64,000 bases of DNA from Acanthochlamys bracteata (taxonomy: Eukaryota > Streptophyta > Magnoliopsida > Pandanales > Velloziaceae): the NCBI GenBank assembly GCA_019914995.1, contig CM034137.1, forward strand, positions 4,615,155 through 4,679,154, written 5' to 3'. The translations under genes were made by a program, and so were the position numbers. The notes beneath the pieces were generated by a model that saw only the letters and a program-made list of their open reading frames with translations, was not told where the DNA came from and did not search any database. Shown piece by piece: positions 22,091 to 33,551 of the stretch (position 1 is the first letter of the stretch; each line of letters begins with the position of its first letter).

Positions 22091-23240
22091 CATGTAGTCC
22101 GTTCTTTTTGATCTTCAGTCATGATACGATAAAGATAATTTGCTATCACATTTTCGCTTTCTTTCTTATCTTTAATCTCCAAGTCAAACTCTTGCAGCAA
22201 TAAGATCCATCAAATCAACTTAGGCTTAGCAACTTTTCTAGTTAATAAATACTTAGGAGCAGGATGGTCAGTAAATATAATAACTTTAGAACAAAAAATA
22301 TATGAAAAAAATTTTTTCTAAAGTAAACACCACAGCTAGCAACTCTTTCTCTGCTATTGAGTATTTATACTGAGCCTCATTAAAAATTTTGCTAGTATAA
22401 TATATAATATGTGGTAGTTTTTCAATTCATTGAATTAGAACTTCACCAGTAGTATAATCTGAAGTAGTGATAATAGGAGTAGTAGGTAAGACAAGTTTCA
22501 GATTGTTGAATGCATCCAAACAATTTTTATCAAAATCAAACACATCATTCTTATCTAATAAATCATATAAATGTCTAGTTATTTGAGAAAAATTTTTAAT
22601 AAATTTTTTATAAAAATCAGCATGGCCTAAAAAACTTTTAATGCCTCTTACTGAAGTAGGAGAAGGTAGATTTTTAATAAATTCAATTTTTTGCTCTATT
22701 CACTTCAAATTTTTTTAAAAAAATCACATGTCCTAATACAATCCTTTGTTTAACCATGAAACAACAATTTTTCTAATTGAAAACCAAATTTGTTTCTTCA
22801 CGTCTAAACAAAATTAATTTTAAATTATCAAGGCATTCGGCAAAAGAAGATACAAAAATTAAAAAGTCATCTATAAATACCTCAATAATCTTCTCTATCA
22901 TATCAGAAAATATAGCCATCATGCATATTTGAAATATTACTGAAGCATTGTATAAACCAAAAGGCATTCTCCTATAAACAAAAGTGCCAAATGAACAACT
23001 GAAAGTTGTCTTCTCTTAGTCTTTTGCAGCAATTGGAATTTGATTATAATTTGAATAACCATCTAGAAAACAATAATGTAAGTGGCCAGCCAAATGTTCA
23101 TGCATTCAATCAATGAAAGGTAAAGTAAAATGATTTCTTTTGTTGCAGAATTCAACTTCCTATAATCAATACAAACAGTCCGTAGTGTAGTTGTTCTTAT
23201 ATGAATCAACTCATTATTCTCATTTTAAGTTACTGTCACG
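22091..23240 (-). pseudogene. Gypsy reverse transcriptase / RNase H remnant
   Basis: The best block is at 22773-22967: MPFGLYNASVIFQICMMAIF, then DMIEKIIEVFIDDFLIF. This is the reverse transcriptase core around the catalytic DD pair (FIDDF, in place of the usual F/YxDDF). Upstream DNA gives primer-grip-like text. Downstream, to 22091, gives RNase H wording and its linker toward integrase. Several frameshifts and stops interrupt it, so no active enzyme is encoded. Confidence 0.75.
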
Positions 23241-23879
23241 CTAGATTTCTTAGATACTACCTGCACAAGAGAAACCCATATAGTATTAGAGATTGGATTG
23301 ATGACTCCTACATCAAACAATTTTAAAATTTCAACTCTAACTACCTATCTCATATTAAGGCATTGGCTTTCACGTGTAGGCTTGGCATTATCCTTTATTA
23401 AAATTCGATGCATAAACATTACAGAACTAATACTTTTTATGTCAACTATTGTCCAACATATTGCTATGCTATGTTATTTTATGATGCTAATTAGACTTTT
23501 CTCTTCTCTAACTATAAGATCTGAAGATATAATGACTGTGAGGCTTTCATTATCACTTAAACTTACATAGATGTTCTTATAATGGTTTGAGTTTTAATTT
23601 AGGAGGAATTATAGTAGATATCTCTATTCTTATCTTATTCATCTCCAAATGTTCAAATATGGCTCTATAACTAGATTGAATTGGTTTTAACATATTTAGG
23701 GCAACACGCATATCATTAGAATTATCACTCACTCCCACATGTAAAGTTAACGTAACTTACAAATCATCTTTGCATTTTTCTTGCAAAATAACATAATCGA
23801 TCAGTGAATGTAATAAATTAATAGAAAAGCAAGAATTTGAAGGAATAGAAGGATGTTTTAAAGCATCAAAAATTTTGAA

Positions 23880-24290
23880 TTTATGGTTTCACCCACTACT
23901 TTAATTGTGAGGGTGTCTTTCTTCACGTTGATACGTGTGTGTACAGTAGCTATAAATGGACGATTAAGAAAAATAAGAATCTCACGATCACTACTTAAAT
24001 TTTCCTCCATATCTAGATAATAAAATCTGTAGGAAGAATTAATTTGTCAACTTAAACTAAAACATTCTCTATAATACATGCGGGATGCCGTATAGAATGG
24101 TTAGCAAGCTTGAGGCGTGCAATAGTCTTCTTTATTTCTTCCAAACCAAGCTCTATATAGATAGAAAATGACGTCAAGTTGATGTTTGGCCCTAGGTCCA
24201 ACATAGCACGTCTAAACTTTTTGGCACCAATAGTATATAGGAATATTATAACTACCTACATCATCAAGCTTAGGTGGAAGGTCGCTTTTC
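23880..24290 (-). pseudogene. Gypsy aspartic protease remnant
   Basis: On the minus strand near 24220-24090 the text reads RAMLDLGPNINLTSFSIY, then ELGLEEIKKT and RLKLANHSI. This matches the layout of the plant gypsy protease (aLLDLGASINLL, then a LGLGELK-like helix). The active-site triad reads DLG with the following A and S replaced. Stops flank it. Confidence 0.6.
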
Positions 24291-24356
24291 AGCATTGCAC
24301 TTACATTCATGTTCAATCTGACTCCTAATTTGGTGCAAACTTGTGTTTGTGGGCCC

Positions 24357-25850
24357 TCAAATTTTTGATGAGTTTTTTACATGCTGGATTCTGTTCAATG
24401 ACATCAAGCAAAGAAAGATTATATGCACTTTACTTAACATATCATGAACTTTTTGAAATTGCTTATCCTGTTTATTTTTCCTTATGTGGCCTGTAAATGA
24501 AAGCAATATAACAGTCAGCCGCCTTATGTCGTCCAGAAGGGTGATGTGCAGATTTCTTTCCGTGTTCTTGATCACTCTTAGATGAAGATAATTTTGGCAT
24601 TTTTCCTTTTACTTCAGATTTAGCTAGCTCCTATTTGTCATCACCTGCAACTAGTAATTCATTAGAAACATCAATTTTATCATCATAATTAATAAGCTTA
24701 ACTAATCTTAATTGAATGGTTTTTGCTTGGTTTATTATTTCATGAGTTAATGTTAACTTGACTAAGAAACTTATTACGTTCTCTTTTGACTCAAAGTTTG
24801 AGTGATTTGATCTAACTGTCTTACCAAATCCTCCAATAAAATTGATGGCTTTGATTGAGGTGGAGGTTGATATTGTTGGTTGCTTCACGAAAAGTTGGGA
24901 TGATTCCTCTATCTAGTATTGTAGGTGTTTGAAGATGGATCATGTTTAGGATGTCGGTTATAGAAACTTACCACGTTTGCTTGTTTTTGAACAAATTCAA
25001 AACAATCTACTCCATGTAAGTTATGTATAATAGAAAATTCTACTCACAAATATCACATACCTTTTGTGTTGGGAGTTTTTCGTCCTTGGCTAACAAAGCA
25101 TCTAACAAAGCATCCAATTTGTTAGCAATAGCAGTCATCTATGCTTTAGAAGCGTACTCATTAGTAACACTTACCTTATAAATTTCGGCTCTTCTCTTCG
25201 AGTATCCATATGTTGCATTTCAAAAGTTAGATTTTCAAATAAAATTTGACATTCAGCTAGCGTCTTATTTGAATAGATCCGTATACATAATTATTCACTA
25301 CAACAATATTAGAAACAGTTAATACCTTATAAAATATACGCATCAAGATTAAAATAGATAAAATATGGTGAAAATATTGAATTAACAAATTATTAAATCG
25401 TTCCTAAAAAAATGACATTATATTGTTAATAAATTGTATGATTTTATCCCTTAATGCATCAGCTTTTTCAGTTGAAAAAAATTTCTCTAAAAATCTGTTT
25501 GGAATTTCAATCCAAATAGTAAATGAACCAGACCTAAATGATTATAACCATATTTACTCTATCATTTAAAATATACGAAAAGATCTTCATTTGAAGATGC
25601 TCCTCGGTAATCTCATCTGTCAAAAGAATATTAGAAACTATATTGAAAATTTTTCGAATATGAGTTAAAGAATTCTCATTATTTAAACCATGAAAGGAAG
25701 TTATCATATTAAAATGAATAGCTCTCAACTCATAATTCCTAATAGTCTCAAAAAGAACTATACTAGATGAAGATACAGAAATTATGTTAATGTCAAGGTC
25801 TCCTATTGTTTCATTCGGTGCAACGACCATCTTTTCAATTCTAATATTTA
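24357..25850 (-). pseudogene. Gypsy gag remnant
   Basis: The block at 25534-25830 starts MVVAPNETIGDLDINI. It contains FHGLNNENSLTHIRKIFNI and LQMKIFSYILNDRV, the conserved Retrotrans_gag (PF03732) pattern of a fHGLpnEdPl-type start and a lKLFpfSLkd-type helix. The later block at 24631-24888 carries a further part, with several stops between. No CCHC knuckle is clearly kept. Confidence 0.65.
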
Positions 25851-26080
25851 ATTGATTTCATCACTCATGTCTAATTCTCCTAACCTCTCTCCCAAGTTCA
25901 AGATTCAAAAGATGATTGATATTGAGAACGCATTATCATGCAATGATTCAACTAAAAAAAAAAAAAAAAACTAAAACTAAATGCTCTAAACTAAATGTGA
26001 AACAAATGCAAAATATCAAATGACCTAAATGAATATAAATGAATCTAAATAAAACTAAATTGAATTAAAGTCAAACAAAA

Positions 26081-26107
26081 CAATCCCCCACAACAACATC
26101 AAAAACT
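26081..26107 (-). promoter_or_regulatory. Decayed gypsy primer-binding site
   Basis: On the minus strand, directly after the LTR's ...TATATCA end, the text is AGTTTTTGATGTTGTTGTGG followed by GGGATTG. In plant Athila/Tat elements this place usually reads like TTTGGCGCCGTTGCCGGGGA. The differences are mostly C-to-T or G-to-A changes at CpG and CpNpG positions, as expected after cytosine methylation and deamination. Confidence 0.6.
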
Positions 26108-27478
26108 TGATATAGACAAAATCATCTAAGTAAATTTTAGAAATCTATCATAATTTATCTAGCAAGTGCATGTTTGTCATCTACCATATATCATTAACGA
26201 ATTTGTTCCATAGATATTATTGTTAACTCTAATCAAAATCAAATTACCAAAAGTTTGAGTTTTTTCTAAAAGCTAAACAAAAGTGTACCAAAGTTTAGAA
26301 AGGCGAATTAAAATACGGATTGCGAAAACAGAAATATAAATAACTAGAATTTCACATTCCACCACTAACGTCTTTAATTAATTTTTAAATAAATGTGATA
26401 ATATATGATAATGATTGTGAAAATTTTATACCTAACACTTTATTATAGTTCTTAATCACGATTTTTAATTTTAATTTTAATCTTGGTCCAGTATAAAATC
26501 ACCTATCTCTAATATTATTATTACTCTTTATTTAGAAATTAGTAGAGATATATTAAGTCCTGTGAAATCATTAATCATGCAGTTAAATTCATTTTTGTTC
26601 AGTAAATACTAACTTTCGTTATTAATTTTATGATTCGTAAATCGTGCTCCAATTGATCTTCGCAAACACAATTAATAAAATAGTGTAGATATCGAATTCA
26701 ATATTGATTAGTCATATAAATGTAACATATAAACATCTTTCATATAAAAACTAAGAACTTACAATTAAATAAAAATTCCATACATAATAATATTGAAAAA
26801 TAAATTAAATTTATTAAAATTTTATTCTTAATTCCAGTTTAAAAGAATTAGCTACTCATGATATTACACATAATAAAATTTTATGACAAAGAAAGCAAAT
26901 CTGAATTTTAATCTCTAGCGGCGGTGTCGACTCCCCCCTCTATCCAGATGTCAATCTCATTTTTCTTCCCTGCTGTCCTTCTTCTATGTTTTCCTTTTGA
27001 GATCTGAATCTTCACCTCTCTGTCTCCAGTCCAGTCTCCAGTTCTCCCTGTGGTCAGATCTATTTGCAGTTAAACTTCCTTCCAAAAATTAGGAAAAAGA
27101 TCTACTCCGATTAAACGGAAAACTAAAACAAAAAGATATTTCTAAATCTCTTCTGAAGAGTTTGATTGAAATAAAGATCTCAAAAACTTTGGAAAGAAGG
27201 AAATCTCTTTAAAGATTCGGCTTAGGAACTTAGAGAGATTTTAAAAAAAAAAGGCTCTGTGAGGAATTTTTGCCCGGTTCGTTTGGCTTACTAGTGAGCA
27301 TAAGGGGTTCTTTCATTTTTATTTTTTTGAGTCATGCTCACGGGAGGAATGGAACTTTTATTGCATCTACGAGCTGTTGACTTAATTCTTGTTAGGCTTT
27401 AGCATTTACGTGGGCTGAATTGAGGCCCACTACTCCTCTTGCTCGCAGCTTACATCCTTTGCTTTTTTTTCTCTAACA
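26108..27478 (-). repeat. Gypsy 5' LTR
   Basis: On the minus strand it begins TGTTAGAGAAAAAAAAGC at 27478 and ends CTATATCA at 26108, giving TG...CA ends over about 1.37 kb, immediately before the primer-binding site. The second LTR is absent, so its exact limits cannot be confirmed by comparison. Confidence 0.55.
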
Positions 27479-28719
27479 TTTCCATTCTTTTCTTTTTTTA
27501 ACTAACATACAAAAATAATTCAATTTAATTTACAATCATAACAAAAATATTATTTATATTATATTAATATGACATTAAAATATATGTAAATATGTGTTTA
27601 TGTGTTTATCATTGGGTGTTGTAGTTGAGGTGGTGTTGGTCAATATTGATGTTAAGATATGTAGATTGTAATGACGTTCTCTTTGTGTTCAATGTTGACA
27701 AACATTTCTGTTTCTTTAGTCACTTCTCGATTATTGTTTTCAAATTTTGGAATACCGTCATGTGTTTCATTTAGACATGCATATACTTCGTTGAATTGAG
27801 ATTCACATAACCATTTATGCATATCAAACTTAGCTTGAGATTGAGGCGTGATGCAATGTTGCCACTAGAGGCTTTTGCATTGGCCTGCGGAGTAAAAATT
27901 TGTGCACATGATTAATAAACTTGTTGTGGATGCTGCTCCTATTATCGATAGTGTTGCTGATAAGAATAATGATCATAATGACAATATTGCTGTAGATAAG
28001 ACTCGTATTGTTAATAATATTTTTAATAAAAATCTGAGCCATAGTGATGATGATGATATTGTTGATATTTAATTTAGTGCTGATACAATGAGGAAATCAT
28101 AGTAGGCAGCGATAACGATGAGACCGATTGACCATTCTAATACTAATTGATACGAGTCGTGATCAGACAAATCGTCAAACTATTTTAATGTTAGATAAAA
28201 CTAAAGAATTAAAAATTTAATTATAATAAAATAACTAATTCAATTTTTCTTCGCTCTTTTTTAATGAGTACAAATACTTTTAGTTGTAACTAAAACTCAT
28301 AAGCAATGTTCTAATTCTACTACAATTCTATTAAGATTAGAACTTCAATATAATGTGGACACTTAAAACTAATTTTTTATTATACACGGTAGAATCTTTT
28401 TTGATAAGAATTCATCCCTATATAAAATTCTTAACTATACAAGCAAGTACTAGTTTTTCATTAAAATTCAAAACTTTTCTATATAAACTACGGGCTTTGG
28501 ACAGCTTGAGGTCCATGATGTAACACGTTTCTTCTGATGTGTAATGCAAGCCAATCCACATGAAAAGCAACTACTTACGCAATAGTTATGATTAGTTAAT
28601 TAATTAACGCATCAGGAATTTGAAGTAATCTGATATGAGAAACCAACATCTTTAACTTTTTCATAGTTAATTAAAAGTCAATCTATCTGGGTACTGAAGA
28701 AACTCTTATTTTTTACTCT
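27479..28719. other. AT-rich DNA outside the gypsy LTR
   Basis: This holds low-complexity text made of GATGATGAT / AATAATAAT-type runs around 27830-28080, which open an isoleucine- and asparagine-rich frame of no known family. I see nothing else. Confidence 0.35.
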
Positions 28720-28810
28720 CACTACATTGAAATCACCCCTTAGCGACTGGACAAAACAGTCGATAATTGCTTAATTTGAGTTAGCAAACACAGTTTCAAA
28801 CTCGATTATT
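28720..28810. mobile_element. Possible CACTA left-end fragment
   Basis: CACTACATTGAAATCACCCC at 28720 is followed by AGCGACTGG and AACAGTCGATAATTGC, which have the form of CACTA subterminal words. A second CACTACAACGAAAAAGCC lies at 29290. No matching right ends were found, so these may be fragments of a small derivative or chance. Confidence 0.35.
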
Positions 28811-30115
28811 TTGCTATGTATTTTTTCGTTTTTTGGTATGAGAACGCTCTAATTAAAAAGTGAGATTGGAAAGAAGCTGAACAGATGATAATCATATCCA
28901 TTGATTGTCTTTTTTATTTGTCATTAATGATCGATGCTCTTCGAAAGACAAATGGTCCAAGCAAATCTCATATATGGCGCAAAGGCGTTTGCGAACTACG
29001 CTGGAAAAGATTGCTTTGGAAAGGCTCAATCGCATGGCGTTCGTACTAATGAGACTCGAAGTTAAAGCATGATTGTGGTGGAATCAAAGCATCTTAATCT
29101 AATTAGGAAGAAAAGTAGAAGGCTAAATCGCTCGGCAATTGTCTTAGAACGTTATGAAAATGTTTTGCTTCTCGTGTTGATTAGTCTTTTGCTCTTGGAA
29201 TGTTATTGTTGTTGTCATTCGTAGCTTGAGAAAGCTAACTTCTATGCTGTCTTCAGATGTATTTCGTTCTGCATTTCCATATGTACTTGCACTACAACGA
29301 AAAAGCCATTTACATGCCATAAACTTTCCTGTTATTCCATACTGGGCTTGAATAATGACAGTAGTCGAACATGAAAATTTTAAAGAGTATAAAGATTGGG
29401 TTTTATTTTTGAACTAACTAAATATAATTCAATCAGATTTAACTTACAAAAATAACAAAGAGTATGGACGTCCCATTTTGGAAGCAAAAAACAAGATTTC
29501 AATTAATATTCATATTAAAATTATCGAAACAAATTAATATTGCATTATTGTTCATCTAAAAAATCTTTCTTGAATTAAAATTTATTAATTAAAAATGAAT
29601 ATATATTCGTTGAAATTGATTAAACAATGAAAAAATTTTATTTAAACAAATAAAAAATTTCTCTGATGGAAAATTTACAAGTTTGTGATCAACTTGTACA
29701 ATTGAAAGTATATGTAGCATTGATTGTCAATTTGAAAATGTTGAATTCATTACTTTGACTTCCAATATTTAGTCGACATTATGAAGGAAGAAAAAATTAC
29801 ATTATGCACCTAATATTGCGAAGATATTGTTGGATCATTGGCTGCAGTTAGAGCACAATAGGAATGGTTGTATCTTAAAATTTTGTTAGTTCTCACTTAG
29901 TGCCCATACATTAATTTAACTGAAAAGGGAGTAGTTGATGAGTGGATGTTTCCGTATTTCGTGATTATAACGATAACAACAATACCCAGTTCTGGGAACA
30001 CTGTCACAAACACAAGTGACTTATTACAAGATCACTAGCTAGTACATAGGAACCGGAACATGATATCAAAGCACGTGAGATCCCTTAGGATGAAGGACAT
30101 ACTCATGAGATTCCC
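28811..30115. other. Intergenic DNA downstream of the peptide gene
   Basis: No coding region or RNA gene was recognised. Just after the peptide gene's stop codon, at 30060-30120, a GATCCCTTAGGATGAAGGACA / GATTCCCTTAGGGTGGAGGACA direct repeat is present, the second copy overlapping the gene's last codons. Confidence 0.4.
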
Positions 30116-30660
30116 TTAGGGTGGAGGACACGTCACTCTTGGCATCCACCGCATTGGCGAACATCTTGGTGGCGTAATAGGAGGACGACGCTGAGGAGAA
30201 GGAGACGGAGGAGGAGGACGTGGAGGAGGAGGAGGAGGCGGCGGTGGTGGAGGATGAAGGACAGGCTTCGGACGTGGCACCGGAGGGTTGTCCGGGTTGC
30301 AGGACCCGCCGAAAGGCAAGAGTCGACGGCCCTCACCTAGCTTCCTCGGAGGAACTGCATGCATGCACACACAAACATGTACATTAATACCATCATGTTG
30401 CGATATAGATCGATATCAGGATCCATATACACAACAACTACATATATATAGAGACAGCAAAGAAAAAACGAAAAATTAGGTCATTCGAAGTGTATATATC
30501 GACTATATATCTATTTTCGAATGCGAGATATGTGTCGGGGAAAAGCCTACGTACTGCAACGGATCAAGGAAAGAGACTGAGGCAGGGCAGGGACGAGGAG
30601 GAGGACAGCGAGAAGGAAAGCGGAGAGCTTGGACTGACAAGAGCCACCTGCCATGCCCAT
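30116..30660 (-). CDS. Secreted proline-rich peptide precursor, two exons (family not identified)
   Basis: Exon 1 is 30660-30555 and exon 2 is 30354-30116, with a 200-base intron (GTACGT...ATGCAG). The predicted 114-residue precursor has a signal peptide (MGMAGGSCQ, hydrophobic KLSAFLLAVLLLVPALPQSL, then SLIRC). A basic block, CIPPRKLGEGRRLLPFGGSC, follows, then NPDNPPVPRPK, a run of about ten prolines, a Pro/Ser/Arg-rich stretch and a tail with two cysteines (PRCSPMRW...VTCPPP). The phase-1 join at CI|PPRKL and the promoter text are shared with the gene at 19236-19614. A TATA box lies about 45 bases upstream. The unrestrained proline run suggests a cell-wall or apoplastic protein, and the conserved basic PPRKL...RRL block might be a processed peptide; both are inference. 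An alternative start three codons later (MAGGSC) matches the paralogue's MAGSSG. Confidence 0.72.
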
Positions 30661-30704
30661 GGCTAGCAACATACAAGCGATTAATTAGTTTGCTTATACA
30701 AGGG

Positions 30705-30713
30705 CTTTATATA
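30705..30713 (-). promoter_or_regulatory. TATA box of the proline-rich peptide gene
   Basis: TATATAAAG on the minus strand, about 45 bases before the first ATG. It is preceded by AAATCTCGTGTCAGTT, which resembles the same position in the paralogue at 19671. Confidence 0.6.
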
Positions 30714-30789
30714 GAACTGACACGAGATTTATCAACTTGCCAGGAGTTAAACTCGATATAAGAGAATAGTGGGCAATAACTCCGGATGT

Positions 30790-31010
30790 ATTTTACTTAC
30801 CTTATTAAAAAAAATAATTTTTTAATTTTTTATTTTACATTTTTTTTTACATATTTTATAAATATTTAAAAATATAAAAAACTTTATATAATAAGATTTT
30901 TTTATTATATATTTTTATTATTTTTTTAAAAATAAAAAAAAGTTCATTTCTGAAAAAATAAAAATATTTATATTTCAAAAAATTTAATTTCAAAAAATTT
31001 CTCAAACGCT
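30790..31010. repeat. AT-rich MITE-like repeat, copy 4
   Basis: A/T-only block in the opposite orientation to copy 1 (TAAAAAACTTTATATAATAAGATTTT in its middle, TTTTTTTAAAAATAAAAAAAAG later). It ends at CTCAAACGCTC, comparable to the CACTCAAACA exit of copy 1. Confidence 0.45.
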
Positions 31011-31630
31011 CATCTATTGTATGTGTTCGAGTTGACCAAAAAAAGTACCTGGCTAGTTTCTTCTGCGAAGAGCCAAGTAATTAACATGTGCAGTACAGGG
31101 ATTGGCAGCAAGGAACTGTAGTAGAAACCTAAAAATACTCGGAAGACGAGAACGGATGCATTTGAATAAGGAAAGAGATCGCATGAGATGCGTATGCTTC
31201 ATTATACATGCATGTGCTGTATGAACATAAGGAGACATACTTGCATAATATATTTCATGTAGCACTTCTATATTCAACTGCTCGAGATCTCCACCAATGC
31301 TATTTAAAATGCTTTAGGGTCTTAACTTAATTGCATCATTGTTCACAACAAGTTGTCAACTAACTTACAGTTATTTTATTATTGGATTGTGTGAAAGTTC
31401 TTCTCAACTCTTTTTCATTTTTTCTTAAGTTTCCGTTCTTCAAGAAACCTAATATGGTATTATAAAAGTTTCTAAAAGTTTTGAAAATCGGACGTGAATA
31501 GCACACCATAGAATTATAATTTTTATTGTTTTTCTTAAGAAGACAGTTATTTTCTGAAAAAATTTATAAAGCTCATTTAAAAAAAGTATTTTATTTTAAA
31601 CAATCCCAAATATTCCTATATCTAGGTAGG
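31011..31630. other. Intergenic DNA up to the copia insertion
   Basis: No gene was recognised. The last five bases before 31631 (GTAGG) are the target duplication of the copia element; the same bases follow its far end at 47541. Confidence 0.5.
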
Positions 31631-31764
31631 TGTTAGACAATATAAAGCACTATGTAAATTAGTGATTAACAAATTAAATATACATTCATATTGGAATGCT
31701 AAAGGATTAAGGAAGATAAAACATCACCTATGAAGTTAGAAAATTAAAAAAGTTGAAACATCAT
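31631..31764 (+). repeat. Copia 5' LTR, first piece
   Basis: Matches 47021-47154 of the 3' LTR up to ...GAAACATCAT, where the CACTA element starts. The last three bases (CAT) are that element's target duplication. Confidence 0.93.
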
Positions 31765-31781
31765 CACTACTAAAAATAATG

Positions 31782-32400
31782 GATTCACCGACTGAATAAA
31801 AAAGTCGGTAAATTGCACAATTCAGTCGGCAAATATATTTACCGACTGAAAAACAGGCAGTCGGTAAACGGTCGGCATATACTTGTCGGTAAACCAATTA
31901 GCGAGCAACTCCAAGAAACAGTCGGTAGTGTACAGTAAATTACCGACTGAGATAGTGGTCGGTCAAGGCCGACTGACAAAATAGTCGGTAGTTAGAAAAG
32001 CCAGTCGGTATATTCCTGACAAGCGCGTCAGTCGGTATTTCCCGACGAGCTCCCCAGTCGGTATATTTCCGACAAGAACGTCAGTCAGTGTTTCTCGACG
32101 AACATTTCAATCGATATTTGCTGACAAATTTCTGAGTCGGTGATTGCCGACAAGTTCTTGAGTCGGTAATTACCGACTACTCCCTTGGTCGGAAAATACC
32201 GACCGTCATTTTAGTTGCTATTTACCTAAATTTACTGACTACCTTTTTGGTCGGAAATTCTCGTCCAACATTTTCGTTGGTAATTACCGACTGTCTGCGT
32301 AGTCTGCAACTTGGTCGGCAGCTTTAGCCACCAGTATTTTAGTCGGCATTTTGTTTTCTCGTTCGTTTGCCGACTGAATCATATGCAGTCGGTAATATGT
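31782..32400. repeat. CACTA subterminal repeat array, 31.8 kb side
   Basis: More than ten copies of an ACCGACTGA / TCAGTCGGTA word in both orientations fill about 600 bases inside the terminus. In En/Spm such clusters are binding sites of the TNPA-type protein. Confidence 0.88.
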
Positions 32401-32885
32401 GAATTTTGTTTACAAGCGCTGCTATTTTTAGTAATTTATATTAAATTACAATCAACAATATTTTCATTCACATCATTCAATTCAATTGAACACAAATAAT
32501 CTATGTACCACAACATTCAACACAAACAATTTAAAAAAAAAAGTACTTATGTTCATTGAAACTACATAATAATCGTATTACAATTCAGTTTTGAAATGCA
32601 TAGTCGAAAATATTTCATCTCATACATTCCTATTAAAGACAACCTAGTAGTGCAAATATGAATATGAAAGATGCTGTAGGTTCTAGTTTAACTTCCCAGC
32701 ATACGAGGCATGTAGCGACCAAGGCAAGTGACCCCTCTCCTAATCCTCACCCGTAGCTTCCTCTCTAATTTAATGTCGAATCCATCATATAACCCCACTG
32801 TTCTTCAATCTCCTAGTGCTTGTAACAACCATCTCAGCAGCATCGAGTGCAACTTCCTCGCCTTCACCAGCTGGGAGCATTCATC

Positions 32886-33140
32886 ATGGCCTGTAAGACC
32901 CAGCGTATCAGCATCTTCACCTGACTTGAAACATAGAGGAATTATGCCCATCCCCACTAAATTGCTGCGATGGATTCTCTCAAAACTTTTAGCTATGACA
33001 GCTTTTACACCTTACAAGTAAAACCAGAGCTTTGTTAAATGGCAACATCCTAACAAGTATGGTAAGCAATAAAGAAAAAGAACCTGCATCATAGGGCCTT
33101 TGGCGGCCCAGTCTCTAGAGCTTCCAGTCCCATACTCCAG
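32886..33140 (-). pseudogene. ACO: Two captured aconitase exons inside the CACTA element
   Basis: Exon a (33140-33084) reads LEYGTGSSRDWAAKGPMMQ. It is bounded by CTTTAG and GTTCTT, typical splice borders. Exon b (33010-32886) follows an AG acceptor and reads [20 protein letters not shown], then [21 protein letters not shown]. Together these are the consecutive C-terminal swivel-domain (Aconitase_C, PF00694) exons of cytosolic-type plant aconitase, the enzyme that converts citrate to isocitrate. The GSSR motif, which supplies active-site residues in the family, is kept. The intron between them is retained, so this came from genomic DNA, not from an mRNA. The reading then runs into unrelated sequence and a stop. 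No iron-sulfur domain is present, so no enzyme can be made. The family match is firm. Confidence 0.88.
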
Positions 33141-33551
33141 CTAAAGAAAAATGAAGAAACACACATTCAACAAAGAATCAAATCTAAGACTGCTGACCTG
33201 TGGAATTTCACATATTTAAGCACTTATAACTAGTAAATTTATCAAAAATTTTTCTACACTCAAATTACCAAAGAAGATTGGCAGCGGGCATCACAATTTA
33301 TGCACAAAACATTAGGAGAAGCAAAAAAAACAAAAAAAAAAAGGAAAAAAAGTGTTAAATGAAAAGCAGAAGTCTCAGTGGACAAGCTGCCTGAGTTAAG
33401 AGACCACAAAGTTACTGTACACAATAATAACAGCAAGTTTCAACTTTCAAGAGCCTACAGATACTCAATAAACTCTCAGTTTCAACCAAACCAGACCATA
33501 ACCCTATCCACAGAAAGGAAAGTAAGATAAAGATAAATGAGATCACAAACC

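Larger units (their letters stand above)
22070..27478 (-). mobile_element. Truncated Ty3/gypsy retrotransposon (Athila/Tat-like)
   Basis: On the minus strand the order is LTR (27478-26108), primer-binding site (26107-26081), gag (25850-24357), protease (about 24290-23880), and reverse transcriptase with RNase H (23240-22091). The sequence ends near 22070, just after the RNase H to integrase linker (text like LLQEFDLEIKDKK). Integrase and the 3' LTR are therefore missing. Frames are broken throughout. The primer site and reverse transcriptase wording suggest the Athila/Tat side of gypsy. This is a dead remnant. Confidence 0.8.

Noticed and set aside
30133-30336. Leucine-rich frame overlapping the proline-rich peptide exon
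   Set aside because: It is a shifted reading of the CCT/CTC-rich exon; the signal-peptide exon joins the proline frame.
31782-32400. Possible satellite or CRISPR-like array of ACCGACTGA
   Set aside because: It begins just inside an intact CACTA terminus and is mirrored at the other end, so it is subterminal repeat DNA.
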